In this document: one piece after another, positions 16,689 to 24,671 of the stretch
How positions within the stretch are numbered: position 1 is the first letter of the stretch
Layout: each line of letters opens with the position of its first letter
Assembly (NCBI GenBank): GCA_913060675.1
Contig: CAJXUS010000046.1
Location: forward strand, 1-33,482
DNA length: 33,482 nucleotides
Direction of reading: 5' to 3'
Source of the DNA: an uncultured Rhodospirillales bacterium
GTDB taxonomy: Bacteria > Pseudomonadota > Alphaproteobacteria > Kiloniellales > Kiloniellaceae
Notes under the pieces: generated by a model
What the model was told of the DNA's origin: nothing
The model's input: the letters and a program-made list of their open reading frames with translations, nothing else
Database searches by the model: none
Program-made: the position numbers and the translations under genes

Positions 16689-17279
16689 ATGTCGACCCCT
16701 GAATTGAGGGCCTTTTACGATTCAAGATTACCTCTCGAAGAAGAGAAGGATTTTTGGGTTTTTGGCTATGGCTCTTTAATGTGGAACCCGGGGTTCCCGC
16801 ATGTCGAAGTTCAGCCTGCCACTTTAGAGGGCTTCCATCGACATTTTTGTATCTATTCATTCTTTTATCGCGGAACGCCTGAATGTCCTGGACTTGTTTT
16901 GGGGCTGGATGTCGGTGGCGCCTGCGTCGGAATGGCTTATCGGGTTCCCGCCGCTGAACGGGAGTTGGTGTTAGACTATCTCTTTGAGCGGGAAATGATT
17001 TCAGGTGTGTACCATCCTGGTTTGCACGATATCACTCTCGAATCAGGGGACGTTGTTAACTGCGTAACTTTTGTCGCGGACAGAGATCATGTGCAATATG
17101 CAGGACGACTTGGTCAGGACGAACTTATTCCGCTTTTGTTGCAGGGCGTAGGCAGTGGTGGCCGTTGTATTGAGTATCTTGAGAATACAGTCACGCATCT
17201 CAAAGCTTTGAGCATTGATGATCAAGGTCTTGATGAGTTATTGAACAAAGCTCACCAAGCTTTAAAGCTGATACCTTAA
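16689..17279 (+). CDS. ChaC-like gamma-glutamylcyclotransferase
   Basis: A 196-aa protein of the ChaC/GGCT fold that cleaves glutathione to 5-oxoproline and Cys-Gly (family activity). WVFGYGSLMWNPGF (23-36) contains the YGSL substrate loop, then FHRHFCIYSFFYRGTPECPGLVLGL, and the likely catalytic Glu102 in YLFEREMISGVY. GGAG lies 10 nt before the ATG. Glutathione turnover fits with gloB and the GST elsewhere in the window, but it is not linked to them in an operon. Confidence 0.93.
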   Translation: MSTPELRAFYDSRLPLEEEKDFWVFGYGSLMWNPGFPHVEVQPATLEGFHRHFCIYSFFYRGTPECPGLVLGLDVGGACVGMAYRVPAAERELVLDYLFEREMISGVYHPGLHDITLESGDVVNCVTFVADRDHVQYAGRLGQDELIPLLLQGVGSGGRCIEYLENTVTHLKALSIDDQGLDELLNKAHQALKLIP

Positions 17280-17318
17280 ATTCTAATGCAACTTAGTTTA
17301 AGCGCTTAGTTTAGGTCT

Positions 17319-17519
17319 TTAATTCAAGTGTATTCCAGCGTATTCGAACAAGGCATCGAAATCGGTCAATAGCCAGAAAATCCCCAGAACGATCAACCCT
17401 CCCAAGGGAAGTGTGTACCATGGATGAGTAAAAGGGACGTTCTCTCCACATGCGTGGCAGATGTCGTCGTCGATACCGATTTCAGTCGAACACTTTGGGC
17501 ATTTCCTAGGTTTGGCCAT
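17319..17519 (-). CDS. small zinc-ribbon membrane protein
   Basis: A 66-aa protein with a four-Cys zinc ribbon, CPKC(x)nCHAC (residues 8-24), and one hydrophobic helix (PLGGLIVLGIFWLLTDF). Its ATG shares one base with the TAA of the acyltransferase gene (TAATG), so it is translationally coupled and a true gene. Function is unknown; similar zinc-ribbon membrane peptides accompany PlsC-type genes in alphaproteobacteria. Confidence 0.85.
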   Translation of the reverse strand: MAKPRKCPKCSTEIGIDDDICHACGENVPFTHPWYTLPLGGLIVLGIFWLLTDFDALFEYAGIHLN

Positions 17520-18253
17520 TATTCTTTACCCTCTGCTTCTTTAGCTTCTTCCATCAGTCTGTTACTGGCGTCTTCTATGGTATCTTGTACCGTTTTCATA
17601 AATACCCTTGGCTTTAGGCCTGATGGAATTACGGGTAAGTACTCAAGAACAATAGTTCCGGGTTTCTTAACAAAAGCATCTTTGCCCCAGAATAATCCCG
17701 AATTTAATGCTGCAGGACATACCGGGGCTCCAAGACCCCCGTACAGGGCCGCTATTCCTGTTTGATATTCAGGAGTTTGTCCCGGTGTTGCGCGCGTTCC
17801 TTCAGGGAAAATAACAATGGGGCGGCCCTTTTCCAGGGCGGCTTTGGATTCTGTAATCATTTGTCGTAAGGCTTTTGTTCCAGCATTTCTATCTATGGCC
17901 ACGACACCGCTCTTCCATAGGTACCAGCCAAAAAAGGGAATTCTCAGAAGTTGTTTTTTGAGAATGATGCAGGGATTATCCAAAAAGGCCATCAATGCAA
18001 TGGTTTCCCATGCCGATTGATGTTTACTGACCAGCAAGTATTTCCCGTCTTTTGGAAGATTATCCTGACCTCGGATTTCATATGTTGTCCCGCAAATAAC
18101 TTTCAAAAGCCAAAAAATCACAACGGCCCAATAGTACCCGGCAATGAGCATATAACGCTGTGGAAAAACCATGAGCAGAAGGCAGGGTGTAAAGAAGATC
18201 GCACACCAAATCAGATAGAAAATATTGAAAATCAGAGATCTTGCGAAAATCAT
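17519..18253 (-). CDS. plsC: 1-acyl-sn-glycerol-3-phosphate acyltransferase
   Basis: A 244-aa membrane-bound acyltransferase converting lysophosphatidate to phosphatidate. Two N-terminal hydrophobic segments (about 5-30 and 35-53) precede HQSAWE (78-83; the HX4D motif with Glu in place of Asp), then VVAIDRNAG and FPEGTR (149-154). The HX4E variant is common in alphaproteobacterial members. It lies 6 nt downstream of the DUF218 gene and is coupled to the zinc-ribbon gene. It could instead acylate another lysolipid such as an ornithine lipid. Confidence 0.9.
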   Translation of the reverse strand: MIFARSLIFNIFYLIWCAIFFTPCLLLMVFPQRYMLIAGYYWAVVIFWLLKVICGTTYEIRGQDNLPKDGKYLLVSKHQSAWETIALMAFLDNPCIILKKQLLRIPFFGWYLWKSGVVAIDRNAGTKALRQMITESKAALEKGRPIVIFPEGTRATPGQTPEYQTGIAALYGGLGAPVCPAALNSGLFWGKDAFVKKPGTIVLEYLPVIPSGLKPRVFMKTVQDTIEDASNRLMEEAKEAEGKE

Positions 18254-18259
18254 TGGGTA

Positions 18260-18898
18260 TTATCCGATCAGCTTTGCTTGCATATCTTCAGCCCAATTTC
18301 TGACTTGGGCCAATATAAATTTTACGTATTCAGACAGAATAAGCGTCATACTGCCAGGCCATAACCACCAATCTTTTTGCTTCACATGTTCTGGAAAAAC
18401 AGGATGCGGATAAATGGTGATGTCCGGCATAGCGTGACGAAATTCGAGTAGGCTTCTTGGCATATGATAGGAGGCTGTGACAAGGCGTAATGATGAATAG
18501 CCCTGTTCTTGTACCCAAACCATACTCTCTTGAGCGTTTCCTCTGGTATCGTCGGCTTGATAGCCAAGCTTTACGCAACATTCTAAGTTTTTCGGAGCAC
18601 TTTTGGACAAGCTAAGAAGTTCTTGGACTTCTACGCCTTGATAAACCCCAGAGATAAAGAGTTTTTTTCCCTGGCCGTTCGACAGAAGATCCAGTCCGGT
18701 ATTGATACGGTCACTACCGCCCGTAAGCACGACAATGGCATCTGCAATTTGTGCCTTGTCGGTCACTTTATCCGGTAAATTTGTCGCAAACCAGAAGAAC
18801 CCAATTACCCAAAGCAATAAAGCGGTTACCACTGTAAAAGAGCCAACCTTGAGCGTGAGAAAGGTTCTGCGATTTGTTTTATGAAACAATGACGTCAT
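18260..18898 (-). CDS. DUF218 (YdcF/SanA/ElyC-like) envelope protein
   Basis: A 212-aa protein with an N-terminal membrane anchor (about 17-36) and a periplasmic DUF218 domain: ADAIVVLTGGSDRINTGLDLL, KKLFISGV, DDTRGNAQESMVW and LVTASYHMPRSLLEF. Relatives SanA and ElyC affect peptidoglycan and enterobacterial common antigen metabolism. The chemistry is not defined here. It lies between ftsX and the acyltransferase gene on the same strand, suggesting an envelope operon. Confidence 0.9.
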   Translation of the reverse strand: MTSLFHKTNRRTFLTLKVGSFTVVTALLLWVIGFFWFATNLPDKVTDKAQIADAIVVLTGGSDRINTGLDLLSNGQGKKLFISGVYQGVEVQELLSLSKSAPKNLECCVKLGYQADDTRGNAQESMVWVQEQGYSSLRLVTASYHMPRSLLEFRHAMPDITIYPHPVFPEHVKQKDWWLWPGSMTLILSEYVKFILAQVRNWAEDMQAKLIG

Positions 18899-18910
18899 CT
18901 TTCTTAAGTA

Positions 18911-19801
18911 CTATGGCATTAAGGCTAAACTGCGGAGAACAGTCAGTCGAGCAGTCATCATGGCGATTAAAGAGGCCCCCAGTGGCATCAGCAGGAGCAA
19001 GCCCCATTCTGCAAGTGAGAATGTAAGGCTCGGCAGTATAGAGCTATTTGCTTGCCCTAACAGAGTACTAAAAGATGCGATTGTAAACCCGGCGAGAAGC
19101 AATCCGGAAAGTCCTCCTGCGGTACTTAACTTAAGGGCGTGAATTTGAAATCGTGTTGCAATATAAGAATCATGTGCGCCCATATGATGAAAAAGCTCTA
19201 CGACTTGTTTATGGATGGCCAAGCCCATACGGGTAACAAGAATAACCATCAACCCAGCGGCACCGCCGACGAGCAATACCACCAGGAGAGATACCATCTG
19301 TATAACCTTGGCCAAGCCAAGAAGGTTCCCGAGCCAGCGTTGGTGGTCATCCACACTTGCCTCTGGAAAATTTTGAGTAATGAGGGTGTTTATAGCGTCT
19401 ATGGTTTTGACGTTGGATTGTTCTAACTCTACAGAAACTAAAAACGGAATTGGTAGATCCTGAAGGTGGACGTCCTTACCCAGCCATGGCTCCATTAACT
19501 TGTTTAATTCAGCGTCGTTTAATATGTCGACCTTCTCAACATTATCGAGTTGAGCAAGCTGATTTTGTAAGTCTATGAGTTTACGCTCTGTAGATTGGCG
19601 ATCAGCAGGGGTTTGTCCTGTGGGTACTTGAATCGTAAGGCTGTTGGATAGCCCCTGATCCCAACGATTAGCAAGTTTATTCATTGTGATTGCAACGACT
19701 AGAGCCATTGTTGCGAGGTAAACCATGACGGCAATCAGCCAGGGTAAAAACCGACTGGATGCATCCCTATCCAAAGGGACATCATTTCGAGCCCCAAACA
19801 T
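18911..19801 (-). CDS. ftsX: cell division protein FtsX
   Basis: The integral-membrane partner of FtsE; together they control periplasmic peptidoglycan hydrolases at the divisome. It has 296 aa with four membrane segments: about 19-42, a long periplasmic loop, then about 160-190, 225-250 and 260-285. The loop contains IPFLVSVELEQSN, typical of FtsX extracellular domains. The ATG follows the ftsE TAA directly (TAAATG), so the two are coupled. Length and topology are normal. Confidence 0.93.
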   Translation of the reverse strand: MFGARNDVPLDRDASSRFLPWLIAVMVYLATMALVVAITMNKLANRWDQGLSNSLTIQVPTGQTPADRQSTERKLIDLQNQLAQLDNVEKVDILNDAELNKLMEPWLGKDVHLQDLPIPFLVSVELEQSNVKTIDAINTLITQNFPEASVDDHQRWLGNLLGLAKVIQMVSLLVVLLVGGAAGLMVILVTRMGLAIHKQVVELFHHMGAHDSYIATRFQIHALKLSTAGGLSGLLLAGFTIASFSTLLGQANSSILPSLTFSLAEWGLLLLMPLGASLIAMMTARLTVLRSLALMP

Positions 19802-20503
19802 TTAGGTAGCTCCTGGCGTCTTTTGAAGGGGAGGCGATTGTATGTCCTTTATCAGCCTTACTTCACCGTTCACAATTTTGAATACCGGGTGATTAAACCT
19901 GTTAACAAGAGCTTCATTATGGGAGGCAACAACTATGGTGGTCCCGCGCTTGTTTAATTCTTCAAACAAAAACAAGAGACGTTCGGCGATCTTATCATCA
20001 AGGTTACCTGTGGGTTCATCCGCGAGCAACAAACTGGGCCGTGCGATAACGGCGCGAGCGATTGCGACACGTTGTTGTTGGCCTCCGGATAGGGTTGGGG
20101 GTTTTGCATCCAAAAAATCAGCTAACCCAACCCAGGCCAGAAGCTCGCTTACATTGCGGCGTACTTTATCAAGCGGGTTCCCTGTAATTGTTAGCGGCAG
20201 GGCGACATTTTCAAGGGCAGTAAGGTGATCCAGCAATCGGAAGTCTTGAAAAATAATACCAATACGCCTGCGCAACATTGTCAGTTCTGTTCGGTCTTGC
20301 TGCGATACGTCGCGCCCGAAAATACTAAGGCGGCCAGACGAGGGATGATGCGCCAAATACATCAGACGCAAGAGGGACGATTTTCCAGCCCCACTAGGGC
20401 CAACCATAAAATGGAATGATCCCGGTGCGAGAGTAAGGTTTACCTGATGGAGTACATCTGGGCCTGTACCGTAGCGCAAATGGACATCCTGAAAACGAAC
20501 CAA
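19802..20503 (-). CDS. ftsE: cell division ATP-binding protein FtsE
   Basis: A 233-aa ABC ATPase. The Walker A GPSGAGKS is at 35-42, the Q-loop IIFQDFRLL at 83-91, the signature LSGGQQQR at 138-145, and Walker B LLLADEP at 158-164, with the switch His in VASHNEALV. The N-terminal VRFQDVHLRYG is typical of FtsE. The start is a TTG with only a weak AGG upstream and no in-frame ATG nearby. It heads the envelope gene set ftsE-ftsX-DUF218-plsC-zinc ribbon and is divergent from the MJ0042 protein gene. Confidence 0.94.
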   Translation of the reverse strand: MVRFQDVHLRYGTGPDVLHQVNLTLAPGSFHFMVGPSGAGKSSLLRLMYLAHHPSSGRLSIFGRDVSQQDRTELTMLRRRIGIIFQDFRLLDHLTALENVALPLTITGNPLDKVRRNVSELLAWVGLADFLDAKPPTLSGGQQQRVAIARAVIARPSLLLADEPTGNLDDKIAERLLFLFEELNKRGTTIVVASHNEALVNRFNHPVFKIVNGEVRLIKDIQSPPLQKTPGAT

Positions 20504-20712
20504 AGGCTTGAAACCTATAGCAGTGAAGGGAGCAGGAACAATGACATGTTTTCACAGTAAACGTAAAGACTTGAGCTCTTAATAATCTAAATCCTCTATG
20601 ATACAATTCGATAATTTAGAAGGTTTTGTCTTTTGTTCTGGCCTTGCTTTCCGATTTTCTACACCATATAAATTAGCCCTTAAATTACGTTTCTTCGCTG
20701 GTGATTGGCCGA

Positions 20713-21492
20713 ATGATAATTTCTTGTCCCGAATGTGATGGTAAATTCCGAGTTCCCGACGAAGCTCTTGGGGAGACTGGGCGTAAAGTCCGCTGTAAGA
20801 GTTGTCGCCATACTTGGTTTCAAGTACCTGTAGCCGAGATTGAAATTAACTCTCCGCCTGCCGCTCCCGACGTGAATGAAACAACTCCGGATATTCCTGA
20901 CAATATTGCGGGACCTGCTTTTGCCGAGCCAGATCCGGTTGATGATGATTTTATTGAACCTGGTAAGGTACGTTCCAAGAGGCCTAAAGGGTTTGCTCCT
21001 GAAAAAGCGAAGAAAAAAGGAAAGGGCCTTCTCGTAGGGTGGGTGTTGTTTTTTATACTTGCCGGAGGCCTTGGCTACGGTTTTTGGAGTGAGCGAGTAT
21101 TGGTTGTAAGTACACTACCGCAAGCGATGAAACTCTACGATCTATTAGAATTAGAAGTGTTTCTTCCTGGCGAAGGTTTGGCGATTGAGAATCAGAAGTT
21201 CGAACGCGCGACAAAAGCGGGCACAAAATTGATTGTTGTCACCGGTGAAATTGTCAACACCACGGAAGAAAAGATCGTCGTTCCAAAGCTTATTGGGTCT
21301 CTAAGGGCCAATACCGGAGAAGCTTTATCGCGTAAAACAATCTCACCATCGGTTGATTTTTTGGGACCAAAAGAGAGAACGAAATTTCTCATTGAATTGA
21401 TTAGTACGCCTAAAGCTATTCAAGCCGACGTTAATTTTGTATCTGATGAACAGGCCCTGCAAACTCCTGATTTCGAGCCCGTCGAAAAATAG
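20713..21492 (+). CDS. MJ0042-type zinc-ribbon / DUF3426 membrane protein
   Basis: A 259-aa protein. An N-terminal MJ0042/TIGR02098 zinc finger (Cys5, Cys8, Cys28, Cys31: ISCPECDGKF ... RCKSCRHTWF) is followed by an acidic, Pro-rich linker and a basic stretch (KAKKKGKG). Next comes one membrane helix (LLVGWVLFFILAGGLGYGFW), then a C-terminal DUF3426 beta domain (VTGEIVNTTEEKIVVPKL). The family is typical next to ftsE in alphaproteobacteria; function is unknown. I prefer ATG 20713 to GTG 20701 because the zinc finger starts at once. Confidence 0.9.
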   Translation: MIISCPECDGKFRVPDEALGETGRKVRCKSCRHTWFQVPVAEIEINSPPAAPDVNETTPDIPDNIAGPAFAEPDPVDDDFIEPGKVRSKRPKGFAPEKAKKKGKGLLVGWVLFFILAGGLGYGFWSERVLVVSTLPQAMKLYDLLELEVFLPGEGLAIENQKFERATKAGTKLIVVTGEIVNTTEEKIVVPKLIGSLRANTGEALSRKTISPSVDFLGPKERTKFLIELISTPKAIQADVNFVSDEQALQTPDFEPVEK

Positions 21493-21564
21493 GCTCTTTA
21501 AAACAAGATTTTATCAAATTCGATAAGGCATGGTAACATTCTCTCTATCGTGATATTCTGCATC

Positions 21565-21579
21565 TTAACGTAGTGTTAA
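21565..21579 (+). promoter_or_regulatory. CtrA box upstream of cpdR
   Basis: TTAA (21565-21568), seven bases, TTAA (21576-21579) matches the full CtrA consensus TTAA-N7-TTAA exactly. It is followed by C and lies 32 nt before the cpdR ATG. CpdR acts in the CckA-ChpT-CtrA pathway, so feedback control is plausible. The motif is seen; binding is inference. Confidence 0.6.
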
Positions 21580-21611
21580 CCATGCACTTAACTATAGTTG
21601 CGGTGGGGTTT

Positions 21612-21980
21612 ATGGCGAAAATCTTGGTTGCTGAAGACGATAATGCTGTACGGAGTTTTGTGGCCCGAGCTCTTACTCATAAAAAACATGAAGTCACTGC
21701 CGTCGGTGATGGTATGCAAGCACTAGAAGCGCTTAATCAAGACGAATACGATCTTTTGATTACCGATATTGTTATGCCTGGACTTGATGGTATTGGATTG
21801 GCTTTGAAGGTTGCAAAGGATGCGCCTAACATGCCTGTGCTTCTTATGACGGGATATTCCGCAGAAAAGCAGCGTGCGCACAACCTTGAAGAACTTATAT
21901 TTAAAGTCGTAACCAAACCTTTTAGTCTTCAAGAAATTTGTTCTGCTGCGGAAGAAGCTCTCGGGGTTAAAGCGAGTTAA
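21612..21980 (+). CDS. cpdR: CpdR-like single-domain response regulator
   Basis: A 122-aa receiver-only protein. Acidic pocket Asp9/Asp10, phosphoacceptor Asp52 (LLITDIVMPG), Thr80 (LLMTGYSAEKQRAHNL) and Lys102 (TKPFSLQEIC) are all present. The segment GYSAEKQRAHNLEELI and the short C-terminus are CpdR features. In Caulobacter, unphosphorylated CpdR primes ClpXP for degradation of cell-cycle substrates and is phosphorylated by CckA-ChpT. I use ATG 21612 (SD GTGGGG) instead of the longer frame from 21573, whose extra 13 residues overlap the promoter. A perfect CtrA box lies upstream. Confidence 0.92.
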   Translation: MAKILVAEDDNAVRSFVARALTHKKHEVTAVGDGMQALEALNQDEYDLLITDIVMPGLDGIGLALKVAKDAPNMPVLLMTGYSAEKQRAHNLEELIFKVVTKPFSLQEICSAAEEALGVKAS

Positions 21981-22015
21981 TTCTCACGTATGCAACAAGA
22001 ACGAAATCCCTGCTG

Positions 22016-22039
22016 ATTGTATCGTCAAATTGTATCGTC
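22016..22039. repeat. two tandem copies of an 11-bp sequence
   Basis: ATTGTATCGTC occurs at 22016-22026 and again at 22029-22039, 13 bp apart, in the 76-nt gap between convergent cpdR and the DUF4175 gene. No hairpin or terminator is obvious there. Confidence 0.6.
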
Positions 22040-22056
22040 GGCACAAATCTCTGATG

Positions 22057-24597
22057 TTAAAAACGATCTAACAGTCGTTGAATATAAGTTCTTTCGTCTT
22101 TAGGGCGGGCTCGGTCATTCCTGCGGTCTCGTAGTTCCTGAAGAATGCGTCGGCTTTCTAGAAAATCGGCTTCATTAGGAAGGGGAACGCCTTGTTTGGC
22201 AATACTCCCTCCTTCATTTTCGATATTTCGGCCAAAAGGATCTCTTCCTGATCCATCTTTCCCTCTAACCCAACCGCTACCACGCTCTGGGGCTTGTTTT
22301 AGCATTTTCAGATATTTTTCTGCAGCCTGTTCCGTTCCGTTTTGAAGCTTTCGAAGGCTTCTTGTTTGTGCGCGGACAACCTGTTCGCTTTCTTTGCCGC
22401 TACCATCTTGCCCTTCTAGAGCATCTCTGGCGATCCCCATGGATTGTTCTGCCTGGTCAAAGTCTTCAGGTACACTTCCTAACAACTCTTGAATATTTTC
22501 CATGAGTTGTTCAAGTTCTTGCCTTAAGCGTTCTTGGCTACGGGCATCTCTGGCTTGTTGTTGGTTACTGTCCTGTCCTTGATCTCCGGGGCGTCCATCT
22601 CCTGGTATTGTCCGTGAAGAAGGCTTGTTTCCTCGATCACTTTGTTGGTTGCCGCTATCTTGCTGTTCTTGTTGACGTTGGTAACTATTTTCGAGCAACT
22701 CTTCTTGCTGTTTGGTCAGGTTTTGTAATTCTTCAAAAGTCTCTCGACCCTTGTCTCCTGCACTATCTTGGGACTGAGACCCTTGTTGAAAAGCAAGATT
22801 TTCAAGCATGTTCTGCAATTGGGATAGGAGCTGCATTGCTTCTTCCATAGACCCGTTTTCAGCAAGCATTCGAGCTTGATCTATCAACTTCTGAAGATCT
22901 TTGCTCTCCAGAGATTGGGCGCCTTCTGGTGGAGGAGAGGGATTTTTGCGTTCTGGATCGTTGAGAAATTGTTCAAGCATCTTCGCGAGAAGAGAATCAA
23001 CGGCTTGTTGAAGCTTGTCCATTAAACGACTGATTTCTTCTGGGGCAGCTTGTGATGAAAGGGCTTCCCTTAACTGTTTTTGGATATCACGCAAATTTCT
23101 TTGTGCTGCGCTTAATCGGCCATCCTCAAGATGTAGAGCGGTTTTCCAGAGTATATTCTGGCTTTCTCTTTCTGCCTCTTGGCTGGCGTCAAAGAGGAGG
23201 TGTTTGCCGGCAATGGTCATTGTGAGGGAAACGAGACTGTCATAATCATAATAATCAGGCCGCTTGACGAGACCGCCAAGCATAGCAATTACATTCCCTT
23301 TGTTTTCAGGGATGTTTAGGTCTTTACGGAGCTTCACGAGCTGTCGTGCAAGGGGGTGAGTGAAAGTTCTCTCAGGAATTTTGATTTTTATGGCTTCGGT
23401 ATATCCTTTTTGCTCCAAGGCATCTTGTACAGAAAGTTGGAACCAAACCTGCTCCCCCGCGAGAATATGGTCTGTTAAGTCCAAATAATATTGACCTTCG
23501 TATTTGGTGCTTTGGCTTGCGGGTAGCGGAAGAATGATTATTTCTGCCTCGTTTGGTTCTTCTTGCCAAAACATAATGTCGAGTGCTGTGGTGCCATAGT
23601 CATCTCGGCTTTCGAAAGCGATTTTTAATAAACCTTGGTCATTTTCTAGTGGCTTTTCGGTAAAAACGATTTCAGGACTTAAATCTGCAACAAGGTTAAT
23701 CTGGGTCTTGATAAGGTTACTAAATGAAGTGCCAACACTGAGTTCGCCGCTTTCCTGAACGATGAAAGCACTCTCATGGCTGGTGTCTCCAGTTCTCTCC
23801 ATCTCAATATTTCTTTCGGCAAGCTCTAGGTCGGGCATTCTTTCCTGGCCGTGAACTTGAATAAGTGCGCGACTTCCTTGGGGCAAATCGAGCTGTTCTG
23901 GAATAGAAAAATCTTTGTCAAAGAATAAGGGAGGTGATCTGGTATAATCTGGGGGAGTGAGCCACATACTGTAGTTAACACCGCCAGCTTGGTCCGCAGG
24001 TATAAGTCGATCAAGCTCAAAGGCCGCACTTATTCGGTTTGTCCATTGATCATATGAGAAGGCCGAAACGAATAATCCTAATATTATCAATGACCTTAAC
24101 CCATAAGGATCAAGCTTAAACAAAATGGGGCGAGGGGGAGAAATTGTCAGCGATGATAGAGATTCTTCGAGCCGTTTTTTATTTTTAAACCAAAGAGCAA
24201 GGCCGGATTTCGTGGCCCTTAGAGGTCGATCTCCGATACTGCTGAGCGGACGATGAGAAAGGTTATTTGTTTGCTCAAGTCGGCGAAAAGCAGCGTGTCT
24301 ATCAGGAGGCTTGAACTTAATTGCAGCCCATATCGCAGCTGAGACTAGGATAAAAGCGGCGGCAATCAGAAAGAGGAGATGTGCCCATGTCGGTAACAAA
24401 ACGGGTATATCAAGAAGTATAATTATTATGGATGTGAGCAGTGTGGCCCAAAATGCCCAGGAAACAGAAAGAAAAGCTTCCCAGAAAAGGATAAGCCTTG
24501 TCATGGCCGTTTTGTAACGCGTTTTCCAAGGCAACGTTGGTTCTGGCCGGGGGTCTTCGGTCTTTTTTAAAACTGGTTTATGGGCGGTACTATCCAT
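22057..24597 (-). CDS. TIGR02302/DUF4175 family membrane protein
   Basis: A large 846-aa protein specific to alphaproteobacteria. Three N-terminal hydrophobic segments (about 34-68, 72-94, 165-183) are followed by a soluble domain (about 200-480). A long Gln/Glu-rich helical region (about 490-780; runs such as QQEQQDSGNQQ, many Leu heptads) ends in a charged tail containing DFLESRRILQELRDRRND, the conserved DUF4175 C-terminus. The function is unknown; a scaffold or envelope role is only a guess. A short TGGA precedes the ATG. It lies 74 nt downstream of lysA on the same strand and converges with cpdR. Confidence 0.88.
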   Translation of the reverse strand: MDSTAHKPVLKKTEDPRPEPTLPWKTRYKTAMTRLILFWEAFLSVSWAFWATLLTSIIIILLDIPVLLPTWAHLLFLIAAAFILVSAAIWAAIKFKPPDRHAAFRRLEQTNNLSHRPLSSIGDRPLRATKSGLALWFKNKKRLEESLSSLTISPPRPILFKLDPYGLRSLIILGLFVSAFSYDQWTNRISAAFELDRLIPADQAGGVNYSMWLTPPDYTRSPPLFFDKDFSIPEQLDLPQGSRALIQVHGQERMPDLELAERNIEMERTGDTSHESAFIVQESGELSVGTSFSNLIKTQINLVADLSPEIVFTEKPLENDQGLLKIAFESRDDYGTTALDIMFWQEEPNEAEIIILPLPASQSTKYEGQYYLDLTDHILAGEQVWFQLSVQDALEQKGYTEAIKIKIPERTFTHPLARQLVKLRKDLNIPENKGNVIAMLGGLVKRPDYYDYDSLVSLTMTIAGKHLLFDASQEAERESQNILWKTALHLEDGRLSAAQRNLRDIQKQLREALSSQAAPEEISRLMDKLQQAVDSLLAKMLEQFLNDPERKNPSPPPEGAQSLESKDLQKLIDQARMLAENGSMEEAMQLLSQLQNMLENLAFQQGSQSQDSAGDKGRETFEELQNLTKQQEELLENSYQRQQEQQDSGNQQSDRGNKPSSRTIPGDGRPGDQGQDSNQQQARDARSQERLRQELEQLMENIQELLGSVPEDFDQAEQSMGIARDALEGQDGSGKESEQVVRAQTRSLRKLQNGTEQAAEKYLKMLKQAPERGSGWVRGKDGSGRDPFGRNIENEGGSIAKQGVPLPNEADFLESRRILQELRDRRNDRARPKDERTYIQRLLDRF

Positions 24598-24671
24598 CGG
24601 TCCATATGTTCCTTTGGTAGGTTCATTTGGACATACCGCCCTTAAATTTCTTTAGGCTTTCTATCGATTGT

